Assembly: GCA_964370755.1 (NCBI GenBank)
Contig: CAYJKL010000018.1
Location: forward strand, 1-23,119
From: CAKOSP01 sp964370755
GTDB lineage: Bacteria; Bacillota_I; Bacilli_A; RF39; UBA660
DNA length: 23,119 nt
Direction of reading: 5' to 3'
Below, piece by piece: positions 1 through 5,689 of this stretch. Under the pieces are notes generated by a model. The model had not been told where the DNA came from, searched no databases, and was given only the letters and a program-made list of their open reading frames with translations. Within the stretch, counting starts at the first letter, position 1. Each line of letters opens with the position of its first letter. The position numbers and the translations under genes are program-made.

Positions 1-1298
1 TTTTAGGAAGTGTTGGGTTTATTCCTTTTGAAGAAAAAAATGAGTATTTAGATAATGGTTATTTTTTATCTGATACTGTTGGTGTTAGTTATTTAGAAAA
101 GCAGTATGAAGAATATTTAAAAGGTGAGAAATCTATTTATAAAGTTAACTCAAATAATACGCTTAATTTAATTAAAGAAGAAGTTCCTGGTAAAGATATT
201 TATTTATCTATTGATATTGATATTCAGCTTAAGCTTGATGAAATTATTAAAGAAGAAATAATAAACGCGAGAGAGCATGATAATACTGAGTATTTTACTG
301 ATACTTTTGTTGGTATAAGTAATCCTTTAACTGGTGAGATAATTGCTATTAGTGGTAAAAGATTAATTGATAATGAACTTGGAAGTATAAATGATATAAC
401 TAGTGATGCAATATCTTCGTCATTTACTGTTGGATCTGTTGTTAAAGGTGCTACTATAGCTGTTGGTTATAATAATGGCTTGATAAATGAGGGTGAAAAA
501 ATTTATGATTCTTGTGTTAAACTTGAGTTTGTTCCAGAAAAATGTTCTTGGAAACCACTTGGGTATTTAGATGAAACAATGGCGCTTGCTAAGTCATCAA
601 ATTATTATCAGTATTTACTTGCGGTTAAACTTACTGGGAATACTTATAAATATAATATGCCTTTAGTTGTTACTGAAAAAGAGTTTGATATTTATAGAAA
701 TACTTTAGAAGAGTTTGGTCTTGGATCTTTAACGGGTATTGATTTACCAGGTGAGGGAAGTGGTAATAAAGGGACTACTATAGCTGCTGATTTACTTCTT
801 AATTTATCTATTGGTCAGTATGATACTTATACAATCTTGCAACTTATGCAGTATATAAATACATTTGCTGGTAGTGGGAATAGACTAGAACTTAGCGTTT
901 TAGATAAAGTTGTGTCTGGTGAAGAATTATTTTTTGATAAAACTAATGAAGTACTTAATACTGTTAATGTAGATGAAAGTGATTTTTCTAAAATTAAAGA
1001 AGGTCTTAGCGCTGTAATGAGTTTGGGAACTGGTAGAACGTATATAAATTTAAATTATAATCCGGCTGGAAAGACTGGTACAAGTGAGTCATTTTTGGAT
1101 ATTGATGGTGATAAAGTTATTGATATAAATACGATTTCTTCTTCTTTTGTAGGGTATGCTCCTTTTGATAATCCAAGGTATAGTATTGCGATAATTGCCC
1201 CTCATATTGCTTATTTAGAAGGTGATGAAGAGTATGTTTATCCGATAACTAGGTATCTAAGTCAAAAAATTAGTAATTTTCTCTTTGAAATTCCTTAA
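1..1298 (+). CDS. Class B penicillin-binding protein (transpeptidase), 3' part only
   Basis: The gene is open from the left edge (first whole codon at 3) to TAA at 1296-1298, giving 431 visible residues; the start, N-terminal membrane anchor and most of the dimerisation domain lie outside. It contains the peptidoglycan DD-transpeptidase domain that cross-links stem peptides on the outer face of the membrane. All three active-site motifs are present: SVVK (nucleophile Ser at 435-437), SSN (594-602) and KTG (1071-1079, in GKTGTSES). Before them is the class B signature GVSYLEKQYEEYLKG, which marks the FtsI/PBP2 family. No PASTA domain follows the transpeptidase domain. Family membership is clear. 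Whether this is the elongation (PBP2-like), division (FtsI-like) or spore (SpoVD-like) enzyme cannot be decided without the N-terminus. No terminator is visible before rpmG, so read-through into rpmG-efp is possible. Confidence 0.93.
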   Translation, partial: LGSVGFIPFEEKNEYLDNGYFLSDTVGVSYLEKQYEEYLKGEKSIYKVNSNNTLNLIKEEVPGKDIYLSIDIDIQLKLDEIIKEEIINAREHDNTEYFTDTFVGISNPLTGEIIAISGKRLIDNELGSINDITSDAISSSFTVGSVVKGATIAVGYNNGLINEGEKIYDSCVKLEFVPEKCSWKPLGYLDETMALAKSSNYYQYLLAVKLTGNTYKYNMPLVVTEKEFDIYRNTLEEFGLGSLTGIDLPGEGSGNKGTTIAADLLLNLSIGQYDTYTILQLMQYINTFAGSGNRLELSVLDKVVSGEELFFDKTNEVLNTVNVDESDFSKIKEGLSAVMSLGTGRTYINLNYNPAGKTGTSESFLDIDGDKVIDINTISSSFVGYAPFDNPRYSIAIIAPHIAYLEGDEEYVYPITRYLSQKISNFLFEIP

Positions 1299-1312
1299 AA
1301 GTTTGATATAAT
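1285..1312 (+). promoter_or_regulatory. Sigma-A-type promoter of rpmG-efp
   Basis: TTGAAA (1285-1290) and TATAAT (1307-1312) are separated by 16 bp. The -10 is extended by TG at 1304-1305, giving TGATATAAT. The -35 lies inside the last codons of the PBP gene. The RBS of rpmG (AAAGGAGG) follows at 1324-1331. Confidence 0.8.
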
Positions 1313-1342
1313 GATATAGATTTAAAGGAGGCAAGAAATATT

Positions 1343-1507
1343 ATGGCAAAAAACGATAATCGTAGTGTGGTTACAGTTAGATGTACTGAGTGTAGTAATG
1401 AACTTAGACCAACAAGTAAAAATAAAAGAAATACGCCTGAGCGTTTAGAAAAGAAAAAATATTGCCCTAAATGTCGCAAGTCAGTAGTAGCAAAAGAAAA
1501 AAAATAA
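1343..1507 (+). CDS. rpmG: Large ribosomal subunit protein bL33
   Basis: This 54-residue basic protein is a structural component of the 50S subunit. It carries two CxxC pairs (CTEC near residue 15 and CPKC near residue 42), the zinc-binding C+ form of bL33. The N-terminus MAKNDNRSVVTVRCTEC and the ending KYCPKCRKSVVAKEKK are typical of the family. The start is set by AAAGGAGG about 11 bases upstream of ATG. It has its own extended -10 promoter and lies 18 bp before efp, so the two form a small translation operon. An antisense frame over this region is a shadow of this gene. bL33 paralogues switch with zinc supply in some Bacilli; nothing here shows such control. Confidence 0.95.
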   Translation: MAKNDNRSVVTVRCTECSNELRPTSKNKRNTPERLEKKKYCPKCRKSVVAKEKK

Positions 1508-1525
1508 GACGGGAGTTAATTTATT

Positions 1526-2089
1526 ATGAATATAAATATCAATGATATAAAAAATGGTATGACTGTTATTATAGATAATAACTTATATTTAATTCAAGAA
1601 TTTCAACATGTTAAACCTGGTAAAGGTCCAGCATTTGTTAGAATTAAACTTAGAAATCTTAGAACTGGATCAACAATTGAAGAAACATTTAATACGAATA
1701 TTAAAGTTACTAAAGCACATATTGATAAAATATCTGCTCAATACTTATATGAATCAGGAGATAACTTAGTTTTTATGAATAATGAAACTTATGATCAAAC
1801 TGAAATTGATAAAAGTATTTTAAAAGATAAAATACCTTATATTAAAGAAGGTATGGATATTGGTATCGAGTATTATGAATCTGAAATTATTGGTGTTAAT
1901 TTACCAGAAAAAGTTGAATACAAAGTTATTGAAGCAGAACCGGCAGTAAAAGGTAATACTGCATCAGGTAATGTTACTAAAGATGCTAAAATAGAAACTG
2001 GATATACTGTTAAAGTTCCACTTTTTATTAATGAAGGCGAAGTAATAATAGTATCTACTAAAGATGGTAGTTATTCTGGAAGAGCTTAA
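1526..2089 (+). CDS. efp: Translation elongation factor P
   Basis: EF-P (187 residues, the usual length) binds ribosomes stalled at consecutive prolines and promotes peptide-bond formation. The N-terminal KOW-like domain carries the loop HVKPGKGPAFVRIKLRNL, whose tip lysine (Lys33) corresponds to the residue modified in other bacteria. Two OB-fold domains follow (about 65-128 and 129-187), ending in SYSGRA. The start ATG is preceded by GGGAG and lies 18 bp after rpmG, with no terminator between. The last codons are part of the terminator hairpin. The modifying enzyme is not encoded in the window. Confidence 0.97.
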   Translation: MNININDIKNGMTVIIDNNLYLIQEFQHVKPGKGPAFVRIKLRNLRTGSTIEETFNTNIKVTKAHIDKISAQYLYESGDNLVFMNNETYDQTEIDKSILKDKIPYIKEGMDIGIEYYESEIIGVNLPEKVEYKVIEAEPAVKGNTASGNVTKDAKIETGYTVKVPLFINEGEVIIVSTKDGSYSGRA

Positions 2090-2103
2090 TTGCTCTTTTT
2101 TTT
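2080..2103 (+). terminator. Intrinsic terminator of rpmG-efp
   Basis: AAGAGC (2080-2085) pairs with GCTCTT (2092-2097) around the loop TTAATT, followed by an eight-T run to 2103. The efp stop codon TAA (2087-2089) lies in the loop, so the last codons form the left arm of the stem. The core recurs at 2585-2605. Confidence 0.85.
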
Positions 2104-2115
2104 GTTATAAATACG

Positions 2116-2144
2116 TTGCATATAATTTGTATTTGATATATAAT
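2116..2144 (+). promoter_or_regulatory. Sigma-A-type promoter of the lipoprotein gene
   Basis: TTGCAT (2116-2121) and TATAAT (2139-2144) are 17 bp apart, directly after the efp terminator and 22 bp before the lipoprotein ATG. An AGGAGG site (2154-2159) follows. Confidence 0.65.
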
Positions 2145-2165
2145 TTTGGTAATAGGAGGATAATT

Positions 2166-2567
2166 ATGATTTTAAAAGAAGAATTTAAAAAGAACATGGC
2201 TGCTTTATCTTTGGCATCTACGCTTTTATTTACTGGGTGTTCATCAGACGAAAATAATGAGGATTTGAGTAGTTATTATGTTTTGCTAAGTGAGGGGAAT
2301 GCTATAATTGCTTATGATGATGAGAATTTTGAGTTTGCTGATTTTTTTTCAAATTTTCATAGCTATGTATATGCTAATTCTAATTCTGTTTGGACTAAAG
2401 ATAGTGATATTAAATTTATTGATATACCCTTTGTTATAGTTGAAGGAACTTATGAAGAGGCAAATGCTATAGCAGCTACTTTAACTGCTGAAAATGGTAC
2501 TGTTATTGATTTCAATGCCACTTATTATGAAAATTTGGAGGGTTATAGTTTAACTAGAAAAAATTAA
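2166..2567 (+). CDS. Small predicted lipoprotein of unknown function
   Basis: A 133-residue protein with a type II signal peptide: Lys4, Lys8 and Lys9 at the N-terminus, a short hydrophobic stretch, and the lipobox LFTGC, predicting lipidation of Cys25 and anchoring on the outer membrane face after signal peptidase II cleavage. The mature part (about 108 residues) is acidic and rich in Asp, Glu, Asn and Tyr, with no motif I recognise. ATG at 2166 is chosen over an upstream in-frame ATG at 2064 because AGGAGG (2154-2159) is well spaced, the promoter lies just upstream, and only this start puts the signal peptide at the N-terminus. The gene is monocistronic, between two near-identical terminators. 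I do not assign a function. Confidence 0.8.
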   Translation: MILKEEFKKNMAALSLASTLLFTGCSSDENNEDLSSYYVLLSEGNAIIAYDDENFEFADFFSNFHSYVYANSNSVWTKDSDIKFIDIPFVIVEGTYEEANAIAATLTAENGTVIDFNATYYENLEGYSLTRKN

Positions 2568-2584
2568 TTTTTGTATATATTAGT

Positions 2585-2605
2585 AGAGCTTAATTGCTCT
2601 TTTTT
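2585..2605 (+). terminator. Intrinsic terminator of the lipoprotein gene (copy of the efp terminator)
   Basis: AGAGC (2585-2589) pairs with GCTCT (2596-2600) around TTAATT, followed by a T run to 2605. The whole 21-base element is identical to 2081-2101 at the end of efp. Confidence 0.85.
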
Positions 2606-2606
2606 C

Positions 2607-2635
2607 TTGTATAAAATATAGTGGTGTGGTAATAT
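2607..2635 (+). promoter_or_regulatory. Probable promoter of the HExxH protein gene
   Basis: TTGTAT (2607-2612) and TAATAT (2630-2635) have a 17-bp spacer, and TG at 2627-2628 gives an extended -10. It lies immediately after the preceding terminator. The -10 is less than ideal. Confidence 0.55.
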
Positions 2636-2660
2636 AGGTTTTACTTAAGAGGTGTATATT

Positions 2661-3524
2661 ATGCATGAAGAATTTTGTAGATTATTAGATGAATATAATA
2701 AAAGTGACTCTTTATTTGATGAAAGAGCATTATATAAAGCTGGAGAGATATTTTCTAAGTATTTTGATATTAAAGAAAATGTTTCAATAATAAGATTTTT
2801 ACATGGTAGTAATATTAATGGTAGATATGATTGTATAGATAAAAATATAGATATTTTTATTGAGTGTATTATTAATCAATCTAAGCAAGATTATTTTGAT
2901 TGTTCTTTTTTAGATAATGTTTCATTTACTGAATATGTTAATTGCCGTGTACTTAAAACACTTTTTCATGAACTTAGGCATGCTTTGCAGTTTAAAGATA
3001 TTTTTTCTGGTAATTTAAATGAATATACAAAGTATTTTAACTTTTTTAGTGGTACTTATGTTAATCCTAAAAATAATTTAATGAAGATGGGTATTACTGA
3101 AGAGTCTGTTAATGTGTTTCTTGCTAATTCAATGAAAACCAAACAGGTTAGTGGTTATTATTGCAGACCTATTGAAAGAGATGCTGAGTTTTTTGCTAAT
3201 GATCAAGTGTCTAAAATTGTTAGTTATAATAATAGTACTTTGTTTAAGTTTTTCGAAATGGGTAAAGTATTTTTTCTTTTAAATGATTATGAGAAATCTT
3301 TATGTTCTGGAACTTATCCATTTTATAATTTTATGCTTGAACATGGGTGTACTAATATAATTAAACAGATGGAATGGTATGATTTAGATAATAATGAGAT
3401 GTTTAGAAAATTAATTAAGAAATATAGATTAGAAGACATTCTTGTTTTAGGACTTCCAGTTAGTGATGATGTTATGGCACTTTATGCTAATCAGTATGAC
3501 AGTTATTTAAGATTATTAAATTAA
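2661..3524 (+). CDS. Predicted HExxH zinc-dependent metallopeptidase, cytosolic, unassigned family
   Basis: A 287-residue protein with the zinc-protease motif HELRH (residues 103-107, in TLFHELRHALQ) and a downstream RPIERDAEFFA segment (169-179) whose Glu172 or Glu176 could be the third zinc ligand, as in gluzincin-type enzymes. There is no signal peptide or membrane helix, so it should act in the cytoplasm. ATG at 2661 is preferred over GTG at 2652 because AGAGGTG ends about 7 bases upstream; the GTG is part of that RBS. It has its own promoter and a terminator overlapping its stop codon, with no operon partner to suggest a substrate. It resembles the orphan metallopeptidases often found in phage or defence neighbourhoods, but no such genes are near. 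Fold and catalysis are inferred from the motif only. Confidence 0.75.
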   Translation: MHEEFCRLLDEYNKSDSLFDERALYKAGEIFSKYFDIKENVSIIRFLHGSNINGRYDCIDKNIDIFIECIINQSKQDYFDCSFLDNVSFTEYVNCRVLKTLFHELRHALQFKDIFSGNLNEYTKYFNFFSGTYVNPKNNLMKMGITEESVNVFLANSMKTKQVSGYYCRPIERDAEFFANDQVSKIVSYNNSTLFKFFEMGKVFFLLNDYEKSLCSGTYPFYNFMLEHGCTNIIKQMEWYDLDNNEMFRKLIKKYRLEDILVLGLPVSDDVMALYANQYDSYLRLLN

Positions 3525-3532
3525 TCTTTTTT
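3509..3532 (+). terminator. Weak AT-rich terminator of the HExxH protein gene
   Basis: AAGATTA (3509-3515) pairs with TAATCTT (3522-3528) around TTAAAT and is followed by T to 3532. The stop codon TAA (3522-3524) forms the start of the right arm. The stem has only one GC pair. Confidence 0.5.
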
Positions 3533-3540
3533 ATTGCAAC

Positions 3541-3564
3541 AAAAAAACACCACTAATGTGATGT
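3541..3564 (-). terminator. Second minus-strand terminator downstream of tRNA-Arg
   Basis: Read on the minus strand, ACATCAC pairs with GTGGTGT around ATTA (seven pairs, one G-U), followed by seven T (plus-strand A run 3541-3547). The G-U pair would be a C-A mismatch on the plus strand, so the hairpin suits minus-strand RNA. It lies about 90 bases past the tRNA's own terminator. Between the two (3565-3653) I see no gene, only a palindromic patch near 3612-3627. Confidence 0.55.
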
Positions 3565-3653
3565 CTTTGATAGAAGAGAGTTTAAATATTTTTTCCCCCT
3601 ATAAATAATATACACTTTAAATGTGTTGGTTTTATGATAGTAATGTGAGAAAT

Positions 3654-3674
3654 AAAAAAACTAGCGATTGCTAG
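3654..3674 (-). terminator. Terminator of tRNA-Arg
   Basis: CTAGC and GCTAG (3661-3665, 3670-3674) form a five-pair stem with a four-base loop; on the minus strand a seven-T run follows (plus-strand A run 3654-3660). It starts 12 bases after the tRNA 3' end. Confidence 0.75.
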
Positions 3675-3686
3675 CTAATTTTTTAA

Positions 3687-3763
3687 TGGCGTTCCCGAAA
3701 GGATTCGAACCTTTGACCCTACGCTTAGAAGGCGTATGCTCTATCCAGCTGAGCTACGGGAAC
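3687..3763 (-). tRNA. tRNA-Arg (anticodon UCU), reads AGA/AGG
   Basis: The minus strand folds into a complete 77-base cloverleaf. The acceptor GTTCCCG pairs with CGGGAAC. The D arm is GCTC/GAGC, the anticodon stem is TACGC/GCGTA with loop CTTCTAA (anticodon TCT), and the T arm is AAAGG/CCTTT with loop TTCGAAT. The discriminator is G, and CCA is encoded in the DNA. AGA is the dominant arginine codon in these genes, so this is probably the major arginine tRNA. A promoter lies 17 bases upstream and a terminator just downstream. Confidence 0.97.
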
Positions 3764-3779
3764 AGGTCAACTAGATATA

Positions 3780-3808
3780 ATTATACACCTTTTTTAAGAA
3801 TTAATCAA
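3780..3808 (-). promoter_or_regulatory. Promoter of tRNA-Arg
   Basis: On the minus strand TTGATT (3803-3808) and TATAAT (3780-3785) are 17 bp apart. The -35 overlaps the gerM-like stop codon (3801-3803). No terminator separates that gene from the tRNA, so read-through could also supply the tRNA. Confidence 0.75.
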
Positions 3809-4739
3809 GTATTACATCGAGTTTTTTTTCATTTGGTATGTTAAAAACTACTGATTTTATGTCATAAGTGTCTCTAAGTGATAAAAAAATGGAATATTTT
3901 ACTTCTTCGATGATGTTTTTACTTGATAAGTCTGCGATTAAATTATTGTCAAAACTTAGTAATATACTTTCTTCAAGTACTTCATAATCATCAAGTGTAG
4001 CAGATACTTTTAGATAGCTTATTAAGTTTGTTTGATTGATTGGAGAAGTTTTTAAGTTTTTTATTATGACTTCTAGTTTTTCTAGTGATTCATTTGAATA
4101 TTTTGTGATAGGTACATAGTAAGTAATATTATTAGCCTCTGATATGTAGTAGTTTATTGTTTTAGAAATTGTTTTTACTGAAGTTATGTCATATACTTTG
4201 TTGATTCCAAAATCTTTTGAGAGTGTTATTGGTAGCATTTTATCGCTATGAATATATTTTGTGAGTTTTTCTCCTTCAACAAAAATAATTAGCTCACTTA
4301 TTTCTTCGAGTTCGCATAATGAAAATATTATTGCTTCAAGCATTTTTTCTTCATAAGCCATTTCTATGTTTAATATTTCTTTTGAAAAATTTATTTTTAA
4401 AAGTTTATCTTCAATAGAAAAATCTAATATTTCTGTATTTTCTGGTATAAGTGGTTTAAAGTTTGTTGGAAGTATGCTTGCTTCTTTTGAATTTTCAGTT
4501 AGTGTACTTATTATATATTTTATGTTTTCTTCTAAAATTTCACTTTTTTTTAGCATATTAGTTCTTGCTACATAATTATTATCGTCTAAAAGATATATTG
4601 GCATAGTTATTACATCTACATATGTTATGTCGTTTTCAACTGATGAATTATCTTTTACTGGAAATAAATATATAATCATTAATACAAATACTGCAAGAGT
4701 TGTTACTATTATTCTTTTTATTGCGTTATTTTTAAGCAT
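3801..4739 (-). CDS. GerM-like sporulation protein with two GerMN domains
   Basis: A 312-residue protein with one N-terminal membrane helix (about residues 7-28), positive side inward, and an extracytoplasmic part holding two GerMN-type repeats. The first spans about 90-165 (LPENTEILDF-like start, LLKINFSKEILN, later ELIIFVEGEKL). The second spans about 230-310 (ILLSFDNNLIAD, SVVFNIPNEKK). GerM of Bacillus is a lipoprotein needed for normal sporulation and germination; this homologue has no lipobox and would be anchored by its uncleaved helix. The start has AGGTGAT about 7 bases upstream. It follows spoIIIAH-gerE on the same strand but is separated by a terminator and has its own promoter. 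Domain assignment rests on pattern recognition of GerMN sequences. Orthology to gerM is likely but not certain, so I leave the symbol blank. Confidence 0.8.
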   Translation of the reverse strand: MLKNNAIKRIIVTTLAVFVLMIIYLFPVKDNSSVENDITYVDVITMPIYLLDDNNYVARTNMLKKSEILEENIKYIISTLTENSKEASILPTNFKPLIPENTEILDFSIEDKLLKINFSKEILNIEMAYEEKMLEAIIFSLCELEEISELIIFVEGEKLTKYIHSDKMLPITLSKDFGINKVYDITSVKTISKTINYYISEANNITYYVPITKYSNESLEKLEVIIKNLKTSPINQTNLISYLKVSATLDDYEVLEESILLSFDNNLIADLSSKNIIEEVKYSIFLSLRDTYDIKSVVFNIPNEKKLDVILD

Positions 4740-4756
4740 GATTAATCACCTAATTA

Positions 4757-4786
4757 ATTATATTTAAAAGTTATTAAAATATACAA
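4757..4786 (-). promoter_or_regulatory. Promoter of the gerM-like gene (sigma A or sigma E)
   Basis: On the minus strand TTGTAT (4781-4786) and TATAAT (4757-4762) have an 18-bp spacer. The same bases contain GTATATT, one mismatch from the sigma-E -35, and AATATAAT, a partial match to the sigma-E -10 CATACAnT. The sequence alone does not decide between the two. Confidence 0.55.
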
Positions 4787-4804
4787 AAAAGCCACTAGGG
4801 CTTT
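4785..4804 (-). terminator. Terminator of spoIIIAH-gerE
   Basis: On the minus strand AAAGCC pairs with GGCTTT around CTAGT, followed by a T run (plus-strand A run 4785-4790). The first stem bases are the last two bases of the gerE stop codon. Confidence 0.85.
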
Positions 4805-5009
4805 ATAATTTTAATTCACCAAGTTTTAGGAGTTCTACAATTGCTTGAGCTCTTCCTTTAACTTCTAGTTTTTGCATAGTATTTGATACATGATTTCTAA
4901 CAGTTTTTTCACTTATATTTAAATCTTCTGCTATATCTTTTGTGCTTTTGTTTTGTATAAGTAAGTCAAATACTTCTTTTTCTCTAATTGTAAGTATACT
5001 TTTATTCAT
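4803..5009 (-). CDS. gerE: GerE, late mother-cell sporulation transcription regulator
   Basis: A 68-residue protein consisting almost wholly of a LuxR/GerE-type helix-turn-helix. The run LTIREKEVFDLLIQNKSTK, then ISEKTVRNHVSN, then VKGRAQAIVELL near the end follow Bacillus GerE (74 residues) almost position for position. GerE acts in the mother cell late in sporulation, adjusting the sigma-K regulon including coat genes. The frame is open up to an ATG at 5075, directly after spoIIIAH, but ATG at 5009 is preferred. It gives the GerE length and N-terminus, AAAGG lies just upstream, and a sigma-K-like promoter sits between the two ATGs. Read-through from spoIIIAH is also possible. A terminator overlaps the stop codon. 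Confidence 0.92.
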   Translation of the reverse strand: MNKSILTIREKEVFDLLIQNKSTKDIAEDLNISEKTVRNHVSNTMQKLEVKGRAQAIVELLKLGELKL

Positions 5010-5038
5010 TTTTTCACATCCTTTTACCTTTTCATAAG

Positions 5039-5066
5039 TAGTGTATGATAGGTTTATAAAGGTGTG
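5039..5066 (-). promoter_or_regulatory. Sigma-K-like (possibly sigma-E-like) promoter of gerE
   Basis: On the minus strand CATACACTA (5039-5047) matches the sigma-K -10 CATAnnnTA exactly; CATACACT also matches the sigma-E -10. CACA (5063-5066), with the AC core of the sigma-K -35, lies 15 bp upstream. A transcript would start near 5032, giving a leader of about 20 bases with the AAAGG site before the gerE ATG at 5009. Confidence 0.6.
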
Positions 5067-5075
5067 AGGGCTCAT

Positions 5076-5564
5076 TTATCCTTCAAACTTAACTGTAATA
5101 TACATTTGGTTTTCAAACATGGACTGGACTGTTCTTATTATATTGTTTGCTAAAAGAGAATCATGACTATTTCCAGCAATAGTTATATTTATTTGATCAT
5201 TTTTTATTTCTATTACTGAGTCTAGTTTAAACTCTGTTTTTATTTTGTTTTCTATTTCTTCGCTTTTACTAAGTTTTGTTTTTAGTGCCTCTATGTTTTC
5301 ATAAGCATCATTTTTTTCTTCGATGGTTGCTGCGCTATCAAGTAAAATGTTTTCATATTCTTCGATAGCACTAAATGTTTCTTCATCTATTGCTATTCTA
5401 AGTGCCATTAGTGAGTCGGTTTCCGTAAACTCTATAACAGGTGAGTCTTCATTTTGGATGGTTTCTGTTAGTAGTGTGCTGTCTGCTATTGTTACATAAT
5501 AAATCCCAAGTACTAAAATTAGTGAAAATAGTGTGGCGAACCATAAGTTTTGTTTGTTAATCAT
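5076..5564 (-). CDS. spoIIIAH: SpoIIIAH, stage III sporulation protein of the engulfment channel
   Basis: A 162-residue single-pass membrane protein. The N-terminus MINKQNLWFATLFSLILVLG and the following YYV match the MxKKQTVWLLTMLSLxxVLSVYY start of SpoIIIAH. A short acidic linker and a helix rich in Glu (about 52-105, with AATIEEKNDAYENIEALK) lead into the C-terminal YscJ/FliF-like ring domain (about 106-162, including QINITIAGN and the ending YITVKFEG). In Bacillus the protein sits in the mother-cell membrane and binds forespore SpoIIQ, forming the channel needed for sigma-G activity. It is shorter than the Bacillus protein mainly in the linker. The RBS GGAGG lies just upstream. The other spoIIIA genes are not adjacent, which is unusual. 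gerE follows immediately. Confidence 0.9.
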   Translation of the reverse strand: MINKQNLWFATLFSLILVLGIYYVTIADSTLLTETIQNEDSPVIEFTETDSLMALRIAIDEETFSAIEEYENILLDSAATIEEKNDAYENIEALKTKLSKSEEIENKIKTEFKLDSVIEIKNDQINITIAGNSHDSLLANNIIRTVQSMFENQMYITVKFEG

Positions 5565-5604
5565 TTTTTCCTCCGTATCTAGTTAATTTTACTCATTTGA
5601 TATA

Positions 5605-5640
5605 TTTTTTATGCAGATTTGTAAAAATTTGCATAAAAAA
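5605..5640. repeat. 36-bp inverted repeat in the divergent spoIIIAH / exporter intergenic region
   Basis: The arms TTTTTTATGCAGATTT (5605-5620) and AAATTTGCATAAAAAA (5625-5640) pair over 16 positions, with one G-T and a four-base loop GTAA. The order is T-rich, core, A-rich, the opposite of a terminator, so an operator (ATGCA...TGCAT) or a cruciform is more likely. It fills the middle of the 125-bp divergent region. Between it and the exporter start there is a TATAAA (5668-5673) without a recognisable -35, and a strong RBS GGGAGG. Confidence 0.8.
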
Positions 5641-5689
5641 AAGGAAAAAGTAAAGTTTTTGCTAAAGTATAAAGTGAAGGGAGGAAATT

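Noticed and set aside
1270..1479. Minus-strand open frame opposite rpmG
   Set aside because: It is antisense to the clear bL33 gene and its promoter, with no RBS or recognisable protein.
4366..4575. Plus-strand open frame opposite the gerM-like gene
   Set aside because: Hydrophobic phase shadow of an AT-rich coding strand, without RBS.
4803..5075. Longer GerE starting at 5075
   Set aside because: The additional 22 residues are unlike GerE and would be upstream of the sigma-K-like promoter; ATG 5009 has an RBS and the expected length.
5605..5640. Reading the inverted repeat as a terminator for spoIIIAH or the exporter
   Set aside because: It lies upstream of both divergent genes and has A after and T before the stem, opposite to an intrinsic terminator.
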